A stretch of 64,000 bases of DNA from Streptomyces caelestis (GTDB lineage Bacteria; Actinomycetota; Actinomycetes; Streptomycetales; Streptomycetaceae): positions 4,030,001-4,094,000 of the forward strand of contig NZ_JACHNE010000001.1 in assembly GCF_014205255.1 (NCBI RefSeq). Direction: 5' to 3'. The notes under the pieces were generated by a model. It was not told the DNA's origin. It worked only from the letters and a program-made list of their open reading frames with translations, and did not search any database. The translations under genes were made by a program, and so were the position numbers. Position 1 is the first letter of the stretch. Every line of letters begins with the position of its first letter. Shown here piece by piece: positions 33,887 to 42,609 of the stretch.

Positions 33887-35056
33887 GTGAACGCGTACCA
33901 CCAGACGCAGGACAACACCGACTCCGCCGAGCAGATGCTTTCCATGCTGCTCGACGGCGCCGTGGAAGTCCTCGACATCGCCCCTGACCTCCACGACACC
34001 GCCATCGAGCGGTACGGAGAAGTCGGAACCTGGCTCGCCGAGAACGGCAGCCCCGGATGGGAGATCCACTCCCAGGGCTCCTTCCTCCTCGGCACCGTGG
34101 TCCGCCCCAACACCGAGACCGGCGAGTACGACATCGACCTCGTCTGCCGGCTCCCGCTGCAACGGGACAGCACGACGAAAGAGGAACTCAAGCAGCGAGT
34201 CGGTGACCAACTGGTGGCCTACCGGCGCTGGAAGCAGCGCCAAGGCCACACCGACGGCCCCGAAAGCCTCGAAGCCCGCCGCCGCTGCTGGACCCTCGGG
34301 TACCCCGGCTTCCACCTCGACGTCCTGCCCGCCATCCCCGACGAGGAACACCCGCCCACCGGAATCCTCCTAACGGACAAGAAGCTCCACAAGTGGCAGC
34401 ACAGCAACCCCCTCGGCTACGCGGACTGGTTCCGCGCCCGCTCGGAACTCTCCCGCGCCCTCCTCGAAAAGCGGCTCGTCGCCAGCGTCGCGAAGGTTCC
34501 CGAACACCACATCCGCAGCACCCTGCAGAGGCTCGTACAGATCCTCAAGTGGCACTGCATGCTCTTCTTCGCCGACGACCCCGACAACCGGCCGCCCTCC
34601 ATCCTCCTGACCACACTCGCCGCCCGCGCCTACCGCGGTGAAGACGACCTGTTCACCGGCGTCCGCAACGTCCTCGCCGCCATGCCGTACTTCATCGAGA
34701 AGCACGACGGCCAGTGGCGGGTTCCCAACCCGGCCCACGAGGACGAGAACTTCACGGATAAATGGAACGAATACCCTGAGCGGCGTGAGGCGTACCTTTC
34801 CTGGTTCAGTGAAATCAACACGATCATGGACAACCTGGCCCTGACGGAATCCAAGGGCCTGCACGTGGTCTACTCCCAGCTCATCAAGTCCTTCGCGCCC
34901 GGCCCCGTGATGCACTCCTTCGCGAGCTACGGCGCCCGCATGAAAGCCCCCACCGGCCAGCGAATGAGCGCCACCGGGCTGCTCTCCGCAACCGCCGCAG
35001 GTCCCCGCAGGAAGCCGAACACCAACTATGGCCAGCATCCCGGCGCGCGCGGTTAA
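33887..35056 (+). CDS. CBASS cyclic-oligonucleotide synthase (CD-NTase)
   Basis: 389 residues. Nucleotidyltransferase active site: Gly64-Ser65 in IHSQGSFLLGTVVRPNTETG, Asp82 and Asp84 in EYDIDLVCRLP, third Asp145 in GFHLDVLPAIP. These are the cGAS/DncV-like motifs. The flexible tail ends ...YGQHPGARG with a terminal glycine, as in type II CBASS synthases that are conjugated by Cap2/E2 proteins. The GTG start uses AAGGAG located inside the end of capV, so translation is coupled. The exact product nucleotide cannot be read from sequence. Confidence 0.92.
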   Translation: MNAYHQTQDNTDSAEQMLSMLLDGAVEVLDIAPDLHDTAIERYGEVGTWLAENGSPGWEIHSQGSFLLGTVVRPNTETGEYDIDLVCRLPLQRDSTTKEELKQRVGDQLVAYRRWKQRQGHTDGPESLEARRRCWTLGYPGFHLDVLPAIPDEEHPPTGILLTDKKLHKWQHSNPLGYADWFRARSELSRALLEKRLVASVAKVPEHHIRSTLQRLVQILKWHCMLFFADDPDNRPPSILLTTLAARAYRGEDDLFTGVRNVLAAMPYFIEKHDGQWRVPNPAHEDENFTDKWNEYPERREAYLSWFSEINTIMDNLALTESKGLHVVYSQLIKSFAPGPVMHSFASYGARMKAPTGQRMSATGLLSATAAGPRRKPNTNYGQHPGARG

Positions 35057-35459
35057 CCTCGGCCGCCAGCTGGCCGCGATCAAGGCCGCCGTCCCCGACG
35101 CCCAAGGGACCGTGCGAGGCGGTGAACTCCTCTGCACGCTCACCCTTCAACCGACCCCTATGAGTAGGAGCTACAGAGTTCGGATCGTCTACCGCCATCG
35201 GCGCAGGCCACGAGTCACCGTCACCGACCCACCCCTGGCACTGCATCCGGACGCCACCGCCCTACCGCACGTCTACCCCGACGGCGAGCTATGTCTGCAT
35301 TTGCCCGGGGAGTGGAGGGACCACATGTTCCTCGCGGACACGATCTTGCCGTGGACCTCAGCATGGCTCCTGCACTACGAACTCTGGCTGGCCCTTGGCT
35401 ACTGGACCGGCACCGGCGACCAACACCCAGTACCGTCACCCGCGAACCGGATCCGATGA
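35028..35459 (+). CDS. E2-like conjugation protein of type II-short CBASS
   Basis: 143 residues. After a UBC-like beta meander (RSYRVRIVYRHRRRPRVTVT) comes LPHVYPDGELCLHLPGEW, the E2 active-site region with candidate catalytic Cys89, then DTILPWTSAWLLHYELWLAL. There is no E1 domain and no separate JAB protease gene, which fits the 'short' type II CBASS in which a lone E2-like protein acts on the synthase's C-terminal glycine. The first 29 bp overlap the CD-NTase gene. Confidence 0.85.
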   Translation: MASIPARAVNLGRQLAAIKAAVPDAQGTVRGGELLCTLTLQPTPMSRSYRVRIVYRHRRRPRVTVTDPPLALHPDATALPHVYPDGELCLHLPGEWRDHMFLADTILPWTSAWLLHYELWLALGYWTGTGDQHPVPSPANRIR

Positions 35460-35532
35460 CAGATTCGCGGCCATGATCTCTCCCTCCGCCCAGGCGGAAA
35501 TGCGGGCGATGTGGCTCTGCCACTCCCGAATA

Positions 35533-35554
35533 CCACGACCGGCTCCCGGTCATG
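35533..35554. terminator. hairpin between the converging CBASS and tniQ genes
   Basis: GACCGG-CTC-CCGGTC (35537-35551), extended by CCA and TGG beyond one mismatch. It lies in the 171-bp space between the CBASS operon end and the tniQ1 stop and could terminate either. No T run. Confidence 0.5.
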
Positions 35555-35630
35555 GCAGGGGATAGTCAAGCCATGCACCTGGGAAAGCCGCAGCCGATGA
35601 GCCCAGCGTGGTGCGTCACGAGTTGAGCGA

Positions 35631-36797
35631 TCATGCTGCGCCCCTTCTGCCCATCGGAAGATCCATGACCGCTTGCCTCAGCGAGACCGAGATCCAAGAC
35701 GGGCGGCGAAGCCAGGTGCTCAGTGCGAGGTCCACCTCCCTCAGCCGTTGAACGAGCGGTGCCAACCGACTCCGGGCGTCTCCCGGATCGTGTGCGTCGA
35801 GCAGGTTCGTCGCGATGGCGAGTGCCGCGCCGGTGGCGAGGCACTCTGTCGGCGGCACGGTGTAAGGCTTGGAGGTCTTCTTCTTGCCCGGGGTGTTGAG
35901 CAGCGGCTCGGCCTGCGCGGCGCGGGAGGCGTACTCCGCATCGAGGGCGTCGGCCAGGCAGGGGGTGCTGGCGTACTCGCGGGCGACGGGCCAGGACCGA
36001 AAGATCATGGCGACCGCGGCGCGCAGGTCGGCGAAGTAGTGGAGGACGGAGACCGGCGCGCCGGCGCTCATCGCGGTCTCGGGTCCGCTCGCGACAAGCA
36101 AGTTAATGAGCTGTCGCTGGACTTGTAGGAGCACGGGCATCGTGACCGCGTCGGGTGTTACGGGAAACAGATCAGGCCGGGTCAGATCGGCTGCGCAGAC
36201 TGCTTCGGGCTGCTGTAGTGGTACTGGACGCGCAGCGAAGCGGCACTGCCATGGGTGGAGTGTGTCATCGGTCAGCCGCGCGATGGCGTCTCCCGCGGGG
36301 GCGAACTGGGCGGGTGCTTTGCAGCCAGGACATTGGTGCTGGAGGAGGCGTTGGTGCCTGGGGCAGAGGAACGTCACGGGGAGACGCCAAAGCCGCCTCC
36401 ATGCGCCACCGTGGAGATCCTGGATGGCGGTACCGTCCCCAGCGAGACAGTGCGGGCAGTAGCGCGTGGAGCGGGTCAGAACCCACGGGTTGTCATAGAT
36501 CATCCGCGCTGGGGTACGGCGTGGGGTGAGCGCGGGGTTCAGCGGCCCGTAGCGGTCTCCGAGTGGGGCTAGGAGCAAGCCGCTGACTTCGGCAGGCGTC
36601 AGCTGTGTGGCGAGAGCGAAACCCGTGAGGTATTCGTCGTCCAAGTGGTACAGGAAGCTCAGAGGTAGTCGAGAGGGCAAGCCGGTACGGATGGCGATCT
36701 CTCCGGGTGTCGTACCCAGCCTGTGGGAGAGCCGGAGTACGAATCCAGTGAGGGTCTCGTCGGGCAACGGGTCGAGGCTGCGTGGCAGGGGGCGCAT
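35631..36797 (-). CDS. tniQ: TniQ-family target-selection protein (intact copy)
   Basis: 388 residues. The TniQ N-terminus LPRSLDPLPDETLTGFVLRL is followed by zinc-finger cysteines in RYCPHCLAGDGTAIQDLHGG and VTFLCPRHQRLLQHQCPGCK, then a variable C-terminal half (ALATGAALAIATNLL-type helices). TniQ/TnsD proteins bind the target and recruit TnsC. ATG at 36797, three bases from the stop of the upstream tniQ copy. It is the last gene of the tnsABC-tniQ unit. Confidence 0.88.
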   Translation of the reverse strand: MRPLPRSLDPLPDETLTGFVLRLSHRLGTTPGEIAIRTGLPSRLPLSFLYHLDDEYLTGFALATQLTPAEVSGLLLAPLGDRYGPLNPALTPRRTPARMIYDNPWVLTRSTRYCPHCLAGDGTAIQDLHGGAWRRLWRLPVTFLCPRHQRLLQHQCPGCKAPAQFAPAGDAIARLTDDTLHPWQCRFAARPVPLQQPEAVCAADLTRPDLFPVTPDAVTMPVLLQVQRQLINLLVASGPETAMSAGAPVSVLHYFADLRAAVAMIFRSWPVAREYASTPCLADALDAEYASRAAQAEPLLNTPGKKKTSKPYTVPPTECLATGAALAIATNLLDAHDPGDARSRLAPLVQRLREVDLALSTWLRRPSWISVSLRQAVMDLPMGRRGAA

Positions 36798-36799
36798 GC

Positions 36800-38028
36800 T
36801 CAGCCGTTTCGCGGACCGCGAATGTGGATCTCGGCGTTCGAACTGTCCGTTGCCTCCTCCGCCACTCCGAGAACTTCCTGCAACCCGGATGAAGTGCCGG
36901 GAAGGCGGGCGAGTTCCTGGAAGGTGTCTCGGTGCAGCGTCAGGGCGCCGCCGTAGAGCGGGCCTAAGGCCCTTAGAGTCCACTGTTTCTCTCGGCCATC
37001 AAGCATGCGTTCGGCGATCCCCAGTACCGCACCCATGGTCAGGGGGGATTCCATAGGCGCGAGCAGCGAGTTGATCCCGTACGGTCTTTTCGATGCGCCT
37101 GATGTGCGACGTCGGCTGTCGCGCAGTCGCTGGTCTGCTTCTCGCCCAATTGCCTGAGCCAGGGTGGGTGTCGCCGCGAAGCCGCTGGCCTCCGGCCAGG
37201 AAGCCAGGACCAGGGTGGCCACGACGCGCAGGTCGATGAAGTACTGGGCGACCGGCACGAGCTGGCCGCAGCTGTTGACCTTCTGTGGCCCGTCGGCTGA
37301 CAACAGCGCATCGAGGCGTTGCTGGACGGCCAGCAGCACACCGATGGAGTCTGCGTCGACCAGCAGGCGAGGAGGGCGGATACGCGCGAGGTCGGTCCCG
37401 CAGACCGAGCGTCGCCCCCGGCCCGTGTGCGGGGCGGGAGACACGGCTCGGCACTGGGCTGGATGAAGACCTTCAGTGCCTGGGCGAGCGATCAGGCCTG
37501 TGGGGCGAACTGGCCGGCGGTTCGGCACTTGGGACAGGTACGGCTCAGGAGTTGCTGATGCCGCGAACACGCGAAGACCACCGGCAGCCGCCAGGCCCGT
37601 TTCCAGGCACCTCCGTACAGGCGTTCCAGCGTGTCGTCGTCACCCGCGAGGCACTGCGGGCAGTACTGAGAGGTCCGGATGAAGACCCAGCGGTTGGGGC
37701 GGGCCAGCTGCTGTGGGCTCGTCCATGGCTGGTATCGGCGGCTCACGAGGCCGTATTTATGTCCCATAGGGGCGATCAGCAGCTTGCTGGCCTCCGCCAC
37801 CGTCAGGTGTGTCGCACGTGCCGCCCGGACAAGACGTGGCTTGTCCATGTCCGCAATCAGCCAGGGCGAAACGACGCCGGGAGCGTTGCCTGCCTTGTCC
37901 ATCAGCCCCATACGAGCGGCGATTTGAGCGGGGTTCGTGCCGTTATGACAAGCGAGACGGAGGAGAAAGCCGACGATGGTCTCGTCGTCGAGCGGATCAA
38001 GGCTGCGCGACAGCGCGCGGCTAGTCAT
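36800..38028 (-). pseudogene. second TniQ gene with a single-base frameshift
   Basis: The N-terminal half (38028-37492) reads SLDPLDDETIVGFLLRLACH, SQYCPQCLAGDDDTLERLYG, VVFACSRHQQLLSRTCPKCR and stops after TAGQFAPQA. The rest continues in the next frame from GLIARPGTEGLHPAQCRAVS to VAQYFIDLRVVATLVLASWP and LGPLYGGALTLHRDTFQELA, ending at 36800. The alignment with tniQ1 runs straight across the break (KAPAQFAPAG.. / RTAGQFAPQA..). One missing base near 37492-37503 explains it. It overlaps tnsC by ATGA. It could be a sequencing error or a slip; otherwise this copy is inactive. Confidence 0.82.
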
Positions 38029-39311
38029 GCTTCAGCCGCCGGAGGTGTGCCTCGGTCGTCGTAGACGCTGTTGCGTCCCTTCCTGGGCTTCGGGCCCGGT
38101 TTCCGCTTCGGAGAAGTGTCGATGTCGGGGATCTCGCCGGCTTCGGCGTCCCGCCCGTCGTCCTTGCCGGGGACGTTGCCCAGATTGATGGTGATCTCGT
38201 CGAGGAGGTCGATAGTCAGGTCCTCCAGGCCGCTTTCGATGGCCTTGGTCAGTCCGTCCTCGATCAGACGCCGCAGGAGGCCGACGATGCCGTGGGTGCG
38301 GCGGTAGAGGTACTCGGGCATCCGGCCTTCGGACAGCGTGCCGGGGCCGGCGTTGAAGAGCCGGATCTGGTTCTCGACGCCTTCGAGGTGGGCGACGAAA
38401 GCCGCGATGCCCGCGTCGCTGCTGTAGTCGAAGGGGGCGAGCGTGACGAGGTCGAAGCGTCGCTCGGTCTGGGTGGAGGCGTCGGGGTTGTAGCTCTTGC
38501 CCTTCTTCAGTGGTGCGTAGACCCACTGGTTGGTGCGGGGGTCGTGCCAGCCCTCCCTGAGCAGGCCGGAACGGGGGATGTTCACGCCGATGAGGACGAG
38601 CGTGACGTCCAAGTCCATCAGGCCGCGGATCAGGTCGAGGGTGTCCTGGTCGTCCTCCCGGTGCATCTTCAGACGGGTGATGTCGTCGATGATCAGGACG
38701 GTGGTGGCGTGCGCCTTGATCGATTCACGGGCGTTGCGGATCATGCCGCGCAGGTTCTTGCCGTAGGGGGCGCCGTAGTAGTCGAGAATTGCCTCGCACA
38801 GGCCGATCGGGGTGGCCTTCACCGGGGTCTGGCAGTAAGCGACCGGCGCGATCAGGTCTCGGGTGCCGGGCATTGGATCGAAGTAGCACTCGGGGTACTG
38901 CTCGAACAGGTCACGCCAGGTGTCCTCGAACTCGGCGGCGGTCCGGCAGGCGGTCTCCGTCTTGCCCTGGTACCCCCCGCCGTTGATCATCAGCCCGTCC
39001 AGGGTGCTCGGGCCGATACGCATCGCATTGTTCTGGATCCGCGAACGCATCAGAGTGGTGACCACCTCGCTCATCGGGGTGTCCAGCATCTGCATGTTGA
39101 CGTGCGTGGCCGCGCGGTGCAGGTCATACAAGGACTTCTTGCGCGGGCTCATCAGCCCGTACTCGGCCAAGGAGATCTTCCTGACCGGCACAAACAGATC
39201 CCGTGTCCGGCGGAACTCCTGCCAGCCCTCATGCCGGGTCCGGTCCGGCCTCGGGCCGAAGCGCAGGAACGGCACGGGAGCGTTCGGCGGCTCCGGGGGC
39301 AGGTTGCTCAT
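38025..39311 (-). CDS. tnsC: TnsC/TniB-like AAA+ transposition regulator
   Basis: About 428 residues. Walker A-like GGGYQGKTETACRTAAEFED, Walker B VLIIDDITRLK, sensor DVTLVLIGVNIPRSG (N), C-terminal NGIVGLL-type helix in THGIVGLLRRLIEDGLTKAI, and a basic Pro/Lys tail (SPKRKPGPKPRKGRNS). It binds ATP and links the target-bound TniQ to the TnsB transposase (family knowledge). Start at MSNLPPEPP just after the tnsB stop; position may be off by one base. Confidence 0.9.
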   Translation of the reverse strand: MSNLPPEPPNAPVPFLRFGPRPDRTRHEGWQEFRRTRDLFVPVRKISLAEYGLMSPRKKSLYDLHRAATHVNMQMLDTPMSEVVTTLMRSRIQNNAMRIGPSTLDGLMINGGGYQGKTETACRTAAEFEDTWRDLFEQYPECYFDPMPGTRDLIAPVAYCQTPVKATPIGLCEAILDYYGAPYGKNLRGMIRNARESIKAHATTVLIIDDITRLKMHREDDQDTLDLIRGLMDLDVTLVLIGVNIPRSGLLREGWHDPRTNQWVYAPLKKGKSYNPDASTQTERRFDLVTLAPFDYSSDAGIAAFVAHLEGVENQIRLFNAGPGTLSEGRMPEYLYRRTHGIVGLLRRLIEDGLTKAIESGLEDLTIDLLDEITINLGNVPGKDDGRDAEAGEIPDIDTSPKRKPGPKPRKGRNSVYDDRGTPPAAEA

Positions 39312-39312
39312 C

Positions 39313-41610
39313 TCACGTCTCCTCCGTCGGCTGCGGGTTCGGTTCGTCGGATCCGTCATCGTCGGCGATGACGAAGAGGTTGCGGCCGCGGCGGCTCGAT
39401 CCCAGCGGGGCGGGTGCCGACGGCTGCTGCGCTGGCTTGGCCGTCTCACGCCGTCGGCGCCGGTGCGCGTCCAGGCTCTCGGTGGCCTCCCGGGCCCGTT
39501 CCCGCCACGGCGGCTCCGCATCCAGTGCGCCGACGGCAGCCAGGCGCGGTGGCTTGTTCGGCTTCGGCGGCTGTTGCGGTCGGTCCGCGGCTGCCGCCTG
39601 GGCCTGGGTGATCTCCCGCGCGTGCTGCGTCCGCTGGGATTTGGTCAGCTGGGACGGCCACTTCGCTACCGGATCGACGGCCCCCAGCATCTCCAGGAGT
39701 TTGGGGACGAGCTCGCTGTCAGAGCGCGGCTTGAGGCCTGCTTCCCGTACGCGGGTGAGGAGTTCCTCGACCCGGGCGTCACCGAAGGCCGGCATCTCGC
39801 CCTCGGGCGGCAGGCCCGTCCAGCGCAGTTCGTGCCATTCATGGGTGTCGGGATCCTGGAAGTACACCACCCGCCGGTCGCGGGGTTCGCGGTGGATGAC
39901 CCAGTGCTGCTTGTAGCGGCCCCCGCGCGCGGAGTTCATGTCGGGTTGGTGCAGTAACGCGGCGTCGTACCAGAGCCCCTTGACCTTCACGCCCCGCCGG
40001 TGGATCCGCTTCACGTGGTGCTCGGGCAGGAAGCGGTAGTACGTCTCCGGGGAGGGAATGTCCAGGTCGAAGCCCTCCTGGGCGAATGAGGCGGCGAACA
40101 GGGTATTGGGGCTGTGGTCACCGCCGGGATCCCAGCTGGGCGCGAACTCGCCGAGCCTGCGGTTCTGCCAGACCTTCACGACCCAGGTCGCGATGAAGTG
40201 TTCCATCTCGGCCAGGGTCAGCACCGCGTCGCCCTCCGGGTCCGCGCCGCGATCGGAGACGTCAACCCCCGTGTAACCGGCCAGCTTCTCGAACACCAGC
40301 GAGCGGATACTGCCGAAGACGCGCTCCACCGCGCTCTTGTCCTGCGGGCGCAGCACGCGCGCCGGAAGAATCCGGCAGCCCATCGCCTCTTGGACATCCA
40401 CCAGATGGTGATTGCGGTAGACGGAACCGTGGTCGGAGGTGACGGTCTCGGGGGTGAAGAACGGCAGCCCGGCCACCTCGTACCCGGCGAACTCGGAGAC
40501 CATGGCGGCCGGCAGCCCCGGATAGGGCCACTCCATGTCCTCGCCCCACTCCTCCCGCATGGGCAGCGGCAGCATGACGTCGCGCAGCACCATCGCGACG
40601 TCCACCGAGGAGTCCGACACCAGCGTGAGCCGGAACGCGCAGATGGAGTGGGTGTAGACGTCCAGCGCCAAAGTGAGGTGGACGGTGATCGGGTCACCGA
40701 AAACGTTCTCGCGGACCATCACCGGCAGGATCGTCGTGTCCAGCGCGACGACCTGGCCGGGGCGGGTCACGAGCACATGCCCGTTCTTGGTGGGCAGTTC
40801 GGCCGAGCGCTCGTACTTCTGTCGGGCGCCGCCCGGCCCGAACCACTCCTTCCACACCCGCAGCAGCGTGTGGTAGCTGGGGACCTCGATCTCCTCGCTC
40901 TCGTCCCCGTCCTCGTCTTTGTTCTCGAAGGTCTCCCGCACATAACGACGGATCATGATCTCGCGGGTGCGTGCGCTCACCCGGGACCGGTGGTGCTGCG
41001 TCTCCGCCCTGACCGCGAAGATCGCCTCGCGGACCTCCTCGCTGACGCTCGGGTGTCCCCCGCTCGCCCGCAGCCACCGGTGATCGGCGCAGCCCACGAT
41101 CCCGTACTTCCTGCGCCTGCGCTCCCAGCGCTCCAGCGTGCGCACCCCGACGTGCGCGACGCCCAGAAGCAGCTTGGCCTCTTCGGGCCTCAGCGCCGAC
41201 AACTCAGCGGCCTTCGCCGCCCGCCGCTCAGTCAGCGTCGTACGGTCCGGGTCGTACTCAGGGTGCGGCTCCCCCGGCTCGGGACGGAACGGATCACCAC
41301 TGCGGAAACCGCAGTTGACCTCCATCAGATGCGCGAAGCGCTGTTCCATCAAGGGCCGCTTCTCCGGCTTCACATCACTCCACGAAGTCGGCTGCCGCCC
41401 ACGGTTGGCGCCCTCCGCCGCTGTACGCGACGACGGCCGACAACGCGGGTGGTTGACCAGGAAGCGGAAGCTCGCCCGCTGGCGCTCGCCGTCCGCACGC
41501 ACCAGGTGGACCCGCCCCAGATGCGGCTCCTGCCGTTCGACCAGCCACTCCACCTCGTCGAGCACCACGCCCGCGCCGGGCGAGAGATCCAGTGCCGCCG
41601 CCCCCATCAT
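39313..41610 (-). CDS. tnsB: TnsB/TniA-like DDE transposase
   Basis: 765 residues. HTH region ALRPEEAKLLLGVAHVGVRT, then the Mu/rve catalytic core: first Asp in RPGQVVALDTTILPVMV, second Asp in PETVTSDHGSVYRNHHLV, Glu in RPQDKSAVERVFGSIRSLVF. A Mu-C-type beta-barrel (GLWYDAALLHQPDMNSARGG) and a long charged tail follow. It binds the repeated end sites and joins the 3' ends to target DNA. The ATG overlaps the tnsA stop (ATGA). A rather long N-terminal extension is in frame upstream but is antisense-like to tnsA. Confidence 0.93.
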   Translation of the reverse strand: MMGAAALDLSPGAGVVLDEVEWLVERQEPHLGRVHLVRADGERQRASFRFLVNHPRCRPSSRTAAEGANRGRQPTSWSDVKPEKRPLMEQRFAHLMEVNCGFRSGDPFRPEPGEPHPEYDPDRTTLTERRAAKAAELSALRPEEAKLLLGVAHVGVRTLERWERRRRKYGIVGCADHRWLRASGGHPSVSEEVREAIFAVRAETQHHRSRVSARTREIMIRRYVRETFENKDEDGDESEEIEVPSYHTLLRVWKEWFGPGGARQKYERSAELPTKNGHVLVTRPGQVVALDTTILPVMVRENVFGDPITVHLTLALDVYTHSICAFRLTLVSDSSVDVAMVLRDVMLPLPMREEWGEDMEWPYPGLPAAMVSEFAGYEVAGLPFFTPETVTSDHGSVYRNHHLVDVQEAMGCRILPARVLRPQDKSAVERVFGSIRSLVFEKLAGYTGVDVSDRGADPEGDAVLTLAEMEHFIATWVVKVWQNRRLGEFAPSWDPGGDHSPNTLFAASFAQEGFDLDIPSPETYYRFLPEHHVKRIHRRGVKVKGLWYDAALLHQPDMNSARGGRYKQHWVIHREPRDRRVVYFQDPDTHEWHELRWTGLPPEGEMPAFGDARVEELLTRVREAGLKPRSDSELVPKLLEMLGAVDPVAKWPSQLTKSQRTQHAREITQAQAAAADRPQQPPKPNKPPRLAAVGALDAEPPWRERAREATESLDAHRRRRRETAKPAQQPSAPAPLGSSRRGRNLFVIADDDGSDEPNPQPTEET

Positions 41611-42425
41611 GAGACGCCTCCCGCCAGCACCACCCGCGAACTGTCCGTCAACGGCTGAGCAAGGTCGATCCCGAGCCTGCGATGCCACAACAGGTGCAGC
41701 AACTGGGCCCGTGCCACCGGCCAGTACGTCCGCGCGGCCGCCAACTCTCCAAATGTGACGCCCGCTTCGGCATGAGCAAGCAGATCGGCCTGAATGCCGA
41801 GCACGTCGCGTGTCGGACGGCGCTTCCCGTACAACGCGCCGAGCGTGGACCGCACATGCGGACGCCACTCGGCCGCGACCGCGTAGTGCCACCCGCAGAG
41901 CAACGCCACGTCCTCCGCGGCCGCGAACGACTCCAGGTCCTCGGACTCGATCAGGTCTCGCGGCCGCACGTCGATCAGCCAGGTCCCCACCCGCGTGACT
42001 GCGAAGAAGTCCGGGGTGTGGTTGCGCCACTTCTCCGCCGTACGGAACCGGATACGCAACGGCTGCGATAGCACTTCCACCAAATCACCGGCAAAGTCCA
42101 GAGTTACCAGCAGCTGATCCTCTTCGAGGCTCTCGAACCCATGCAGGCGCCCCGTCGACACCAGCGACTCCAGACCGGGCCTGTGCCGCTGCTCCCGCCG
42201 CCAGGTGAACCCCCGCATCGGCCCACGGCTCGCCACCGGCACCTGCCCCAGGTGCCGGACCGGCCCCGCAATCTCGTCCCCGGCGTACTTCCACGTTGCC
42301 GTCCACCGGTCCGGCCAGCCATCGGACAGGTCCAGGCCGCCCCGCCCCGCGTCCAGCGAGACAGGGACCAGCAGATCCGTCCACATACAGCTGTGGGACC
42401 ACAAGGAGCCCCGGGTATCGCTCAT
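41607..42425 (-). CDS. tnsA: TnsA-like endonuclease subunit of the transposase
   Basis: 272 residues. Restriction-fold signature: Glu in HGFESLEEDQLLVTLDFAGD, Asp in WRNHTPDFFAVTRVG, and the third motif WLIDVRPRDLIESED, with D-x-R where canonical TnsA has E/Q-x-K. The C-terminal part carries a winged-helix-like LLHLLWHRRLGIDLAQPLTD. TnsA cuts the 5' ends so the element moves by cut-and-paste. ATG at 42425, 184 bp inside the right end. It is the first gene of the transposition operon. Confidence 0.85.
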   Translation of the reverse strand: MSDTRGSLWSHSCMWTDLLVPVSLDAGRGGLDLSDGWPDRWTATWKYAGDEIAGPVRHLGQVPVASRGPMRGFTWRREQRHRPGLESLVSTGRLHGFESLEEDQLLVTLDFAGDLVEVLSQPLRIRFRTAEKWRNHTPDFFAVTRVGTWLIDVRPRDLIESEDLESFAAAEDVALLCGWHYAVAAEWRPHVRSTLGALYGKRRPTRDVLGIQADLLAHAEAGVTFGELAAARTYWPVARAQLLHLLWHRRLGIDLAQPLTDSSRVVLAGGVS

Positions 42426-42530
42426 AGTCCCAGGTAAGCCGCACGCATCCCGCCCGAGGAGCGATCTTCGAAGTTGGCAACAACTTGCCTGCAAAAAGCA
42501 CGGAACACGTCAACAACGATGCGAATTCGG

Positions 42531-42609
42531 CGACAGATATCGTGCTCAGTACTTCAAGAAAGGCCAGGTCGGGGTGGGAGGTTAACGACAACTATCGTGC
42601 TCGGGCTCA
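42531..42609. repeat. right end of Tn7-like element, repeated TnsB-site-like copies
   Basis: On the complementary strand the terminal copy is GAGCACGATAGTTGTCG (about 42587-42603). An inner copy, CTGAGCACGATATCTGTCG, covers 42531-42549. Both share GAGCACGATAnnTGTCG with the left end. Weaker similarity continues to ~42470 (GCAACAACTTGCCTGC). Stretch 42426-42609 holds no gene. Confidence 0.78.

Larger units (their letters stand above)
25421..42609. mobile_element. Tn7-like transposon carrying a two-armed defence island
   Basis: 17,189 bp. The ends begin TGTGACTGAGCACGATAGGT on the left, and on the complement of the right TGAGCCCGAGCACGATAGTT; 20 of the first 25 positions agree. A perfect 5-bp duplication GGTGC flanks both. 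Machinery at the right end reads leftwards: tnsA, tnsB, tnsC, tniQ2 (frameshifted), tniQ1. Cargo: a caspase-like/STAND protein with hydrolase, a XRE-ImmA regulator, and a type II-short CBASS. No cas genes or tnsE were seen. Boundaries, machinery and duplication are read directly; activity is not established. Confidence 0.93.

Noticed and set aside
40114..41658. 514-codon rightward frame over tnsB
   Set aside because: Antisense shadow of tnsB; no start signal or domain.
25421..42609. CRISPR-associated transposon (CAST) or integrative element
   Set aside because: No cas genes, no repeat-spacer array, no tyrosine or serine integrase inside; the tnsABC-tniQ set and 5-bp duplication fit plain Tn7-like.
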